Of a stretch of 64,000 nucleotides of DNA, positions 61,624 to 64,000 are shown piece by piece (the stretch's first letter is position 1; the number at the start of each line of letters is the position of its first letter). Location of the stretch: positions 1 through 64,000 of the forward strand of contig JASCNZ010000004.1 of NCBI GenBank assembly GCA_029959905.1, given 5' to 3'. The stretch is from Microbacteriaceae bacterium PS02344. Lineage in GTDB: Bacteria; Actinomycetota; Actinomycetes; Actinomycetales; Microbacteriaceae. Both the position numbers and the translations under genes were made by a program. Below the pieces are notes generated by a model. It was not told the DNA's origin. It saw nothing but the letters and a program-made list of their open reading frames with translations, and searched no databases.

Positions 61624-62510
61624 CCGCGACCATGGCGCTCAGCGTCCCCGAGAAGATCCGTCGCCGCCGCGCGGCATCCGGCGGCACCGCCGGCATCGGC
61701 AGCCGCCCCGGATTCCTCACCTACGGATTGCTCACCGCCTTCGTGCTCGGCAGCGCCTACCCGCTGTGGTGGTCGTTCGTCGTCGCGAGCGGCACGAACG
61801 CGACCCGCGGTGAGACGGTGCCGCTGATCCCCGGCGGCAACTTCGTCGCCAACGCGGCGAAGGTGCTCGACGCGATCCCGTTCTGGCTGGCCCTGGGCAA
61901 TTCGTTCCTCATCTCGGGCATCATCACGCTGTCGGTGGTGACGTTCTCGACGCTCGCGGGATATGCGTTCGCGAAGCTCCGGTTCCGCGGGCGCGACGGC
62001 CTCATGGTGTTCGTGATCGCCACCATGGCGATCCCCACGCAGCTCGGCATCATCCCGTTGTTCATGCTCATGCGTGAGCTGGGCTGGACCGGATCGATCG
62101 GCGCGGTGATCGTGCCGACGCTCGTCACCGCGTTCGGTGTGTTCTTCATGCGTCAGTACCTCGTGGACGTCATCCCCGACGAGCTCATCGAGGCGGCGCG
62201 CATGGACGGTGCGAACCAGCTCCGCACCTTCCTCACCGTCGGGCTCCCCGCCGCCCGCCCGGCGATGGCCATCCTCGGCCTGTTCACGTTCATGACCGCG
62301 TGGACCGACTACCTGTGGCCCCTCATCGTGCTCTCCCCGCAGAACCCGACCCTCCAGACCGCACTCAGCCAACTGCAGTCCGGTTACTACATCGACTACT
62401 CGATCGTGCTCGCCGGCGCGGTGCTCGCGACCCTCCCCCTGCTCGTGCTCTTCGTGGCCGCGGGCAGGCAGCTGGTCAGTGGCATCATGGCGGGCGCGGT
62501 GAAAGGATGA
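61620..62510 (+). CDS. cebG: CebG-like ABC sugar permease
   Basis: 296 residues, six helices; EAA loop ELIEAARMDGANQLRTFLTV; ends LVSGIMAGAVKG like MalG/CebG. ATG overlaps cebF. No ATPase in the operon, as in the Streptomyces ceb locus, which borrows MsiK. Confidence 0.92.
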   Translation: MTATMALSVPEKIRRRRAASGGTAGIGSRPGFLTYGLLTAFVLGSAYPLWWSFVVASGTNATRGETVPLIPGGNFVANAAKVLDAIPFWLALGNSFLISGIITLSVVTFSTLAGYAFAKLRFRGRDGLMVFVIATMAIPTQLGIIPLFMLMRELGWTGSIGAVIVPTLVTAFGVFFMRQYLVDVIPDELIEAARMDGANQLRTFLTVGLPAARPAMAILGLFTFMTAWTDYLWPLIVLSPQNPTLQTALSQLQSGYYIDYSIVLAGAVLATLPLLVLFVAAGRQLVSGIMAGAVKG

Positions 62511-62515
62511 CCTCT

Positions 62516-63946
62516 ATGACCCGTGCTTTCCCCCGGAATTTCCTGTTCGGAGCCGCCACGGCGGCCTATCAGATCGAGGGGGCGGCGTTCGACGACGGGC
62601 GTACGGCGTCGATCTGGGATGCCTTCTCCCGGGTGCCCGGAGCGGTGATCAACGGCGACAACGGCGACGTGGCGTGCGACCACTACCACCGCTACCGCGA
62701 CGACGTCGCTCTCATGAAGGACCTCGGGCTGCAGACCTACCGCTTCTCGACGTCGTGGTCGCGCGTGCGCCCCGACGGCGGCGCCGTGAACCCCGCGGGC
62801 GTCGACTTCTACAGCCGCCTCGTCGACGAGCTGCTCGCCGCCGACATCCTGCCCTGGCTCACCCTGTACCACTGGGACATGCCGCAGGCGCTGCAGGAGA
62901 AGGGCGGATGGACGAACCGCGAGGTCGTCGACCGGTTCCTGGAGTACGCCGGCACCATGCACGACGCGCTCGGCGACCGGGTGAACGTGTGGACGACGCT
63001 CAACGAGCCGTGGTGCTCGTCGTTCCTGTCGTACACCAGCGGTGAGCACGCGCCCGGTCACACGAGCATCGCCGAGGGGCTGCTCGCCTCGCACCACCTG
63101 CTGCTCGCCCACGGCGAGACGGTGCGTGAACTGCGCTCGCGTGACTCGTCGCTGAACCTGGGCATCACGCTCAACCACACGGTGGCCGACCCGGCGAACC
63201 CCGACGACCCGGCCGACGTCGACGCCGCGCGTCGCGTCGACGGCCAGTTCAACCGCTGGTTCCTCGACCCCATCTACCGCGGCGAGTACCCCGCCGACAT
63301 CGTCGAAGACATCCGGGCGGTGGATGCCGAGGCCGTCGCCGCCTTCGAGGCGGCGATCCACGACGGCGACCTCGCGACCATCGCGCAGCCGATCGACACG
63401 CAGGGCGTGAACTACTACCACGGCGACCTGCTGTCGGGAACGGCCCCGGCCGAGGCGGCGGTCGACTTCGTGCCCGATACCGAACGCAAGACCCGCAGCC
63501 CCTATCCGTCGCACGAGAACATCTTCAACGTGGAGCGCGGCCTGCCCCGCACCGCGCAGAACTGGGAGGTGCAGCCCGAGGGCCTCACGCGCCTGCTGCA
63601 GCGCGTGTGGACCGAGTACGCGCAGCCCGCGGGCACCGTGCTCTACATGACCGAGAACGGCGCGGCATACGACGACGAGGCCGTGGTCGAAGACGGCGAG
63701 ACCCGCGTGCACGACGCCGATCGCACCGAGTTCCTGCGCCTGCACCTGGGGGCGGTGCTCGACGCCGCCGAGGCGGGGGTCGACGTGCGCGGCTACTTCT
63801 ACTGGTCGCTGTTCGACAACTACGAGTGGGCGTGGGGCTACGACAAGCGCTTCGGCATCGTGCGGGTCGACTACGACACCCAGGAGCGGAGTCTGAAGGA
63901 CTCGGCGCGGGAGTACGCTCGCATCATCGCCGCTCGTTCCCTCTGA
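62516..63946 (+). CDS. bglC: GH1 beta-glucosidase
   Basis: 476 residues, cytosolic. FLFGAATAAYQIEGAAFDDG at the N-terminus, acid/base Glu164 in TLNEPW, nucleophile Glu380 in YMTENGAAYDD, and FYWSLFDNYEWAWGYDKRFG at the aglycone side. Splits imported cellobiose to glucose. Two starts are possible: ATG 62507 overlapping the cebG stop, or ATG 62516, nine bases after AAAGGA, preferred. A cebR gene would be expected just beyond the window. Confidence 0.94.
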   Translation: MTRAFPRNFLFGAATAAYQIEGAAFDDGRTASIWDAFSRVPGAVINGDNGDVACDHYHRYRDDVALMKDLGLQTYRFSTSWSRVRPDGGAVNPAGVDFYSRLVDELLAADILPWLTLYHWDMPQALQEKGGWTNREVVDRFLEYAGTMHDALGDRVNVWTTLNEPWCSSFLSYTSGEHAPGHTSIAEGLLASHHLLLAHGETVRELRSRDSSLNLGITLNHTVADPANPDDPADVDAARRVDGQFNRWFLDPIYRGEYPADIVEDIRAVDAEAVAAFEAAIHDGDLATIAQPIDTQGVNYYHGDLLSGTAPAEAAVDFVPDTERKTRSPYPSHENIFNVERGLPRTAQNWEVQPEGLTRLLQRVWTEYAQPAGTVLYMTENGAAYDDEAVVEDGETRVHDADRTEFLRLHLGAVLDAAEAGVDVRGYFYWSLFDNYEWAWGYDKRFGIVRVDYDTQERSLKDSAREYARIIAARSL

Positions 63947-64000
63947 GTCCGCGGGCTCGACCTTCGAGCACGGGCGGCGACGGCGGGTCGGGCATCCGAT

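Noticed and set aside
62507-63946. ATG 62507 as the beta-glucosidase start
   Set aside because: It overlaps the cebG stop but AAAGG ends directly at it, leaving no spacing; ATG 62516 has proper spacing. Kept as an alternative only.

Overview
The window is about 70% G+C, gene-dense and organised in short operons with 1-4 base overlaps. Strong GCC/GCG/CTC/GAC codon preference, GTG and TTG starts, many leaderless-looking promoters and the general gene content point to an actinobacterium, most likely a Microbacterium-like member of the Microbacteriaceae (an inference from style and gene families, not a database result). I see no phage, transposase, integrase, CRISPR array, tRNA or rRNA; this looks like ordinary chromosome.

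Layout. 1-3.9 kb: end of a siderophore-iron ABC operon (two FecCD permeases, ATPase, siderophore-interacting reductase); the first 60 bases look like a low-quality contig end. 3.9-6.4 kb: alpha/beta hydrolase with a divergent TetR regulator and twin operators, then a TspO-like membrane protein. 6.5-18.1 kb: potassium homeostasis, with a complete kdpFABCDE operon headed by an unnamed 27-residue membrane peptide, an SLC13-type permease and a KimA-like K+ importer. 18.2-29.4 kb: small alarmone synthetase, then a molybdenum block: sulfite-oxidase-fold enzyme with a membrane anchor, moaB/mogA, moaE, moaD, moaC, moeA, moeB, a TOBE regulator, modABC and moaA. All cofactor steps to Mo-molybdopterin are present except the nucleotide-adding one, which fits the sulfite-oxidase-type enzyme. 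29.5-35.8 kb: M20 amidohydrolase, LuxR regulator, ATP-grasp protein, small membrane protein, MetY-type sulfhydrylase.

35.9-45.2 kb is the most unusual part: two convergent paralogous modules, each with an acyl-CoA-dehydrogenase-fold (DszC/SfnB-like) flavoenzyme, a two-component luciferase-like (DszA/NtaA-like) monooxygenase and a reduced luciferase-like domain. In one module the reduced domain is fused to the dehydrogenase; in the other it is a separate gene. An AhpD-like protein, a SoxR-type regulator, a 7Fe ferredoxin and a flavin reductase follow. Beside metY, this suggests oxidative scavenging of an organosulfur compound (inference). 45.3-57.2 kb: GH13 glucosidase with LacI regulator, a secreted helical-barrel protein, GH20 hexosaminidase with an amino-sugar-type ABC importer and two tandem ROK regulators. 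57.3-58.9 kb: purQ, purS, apt. 59.0-63.9 kb: a cellobiose operon (binding protein, two permeases, GH1 beta-glucosidase) behind two perfect CebR-type operators.

Across the window at least 13 intergenic sites carry nested palindromes (outer arm, mismatched or internal-loop segment, inner arm, short loop) in several sequence versions; seven of the ten convergent gene junctions have one. A second pattern is TANNNT placed 6-8 bases before a start codon, seen at 14 starts, indicating leaderless transcripts.
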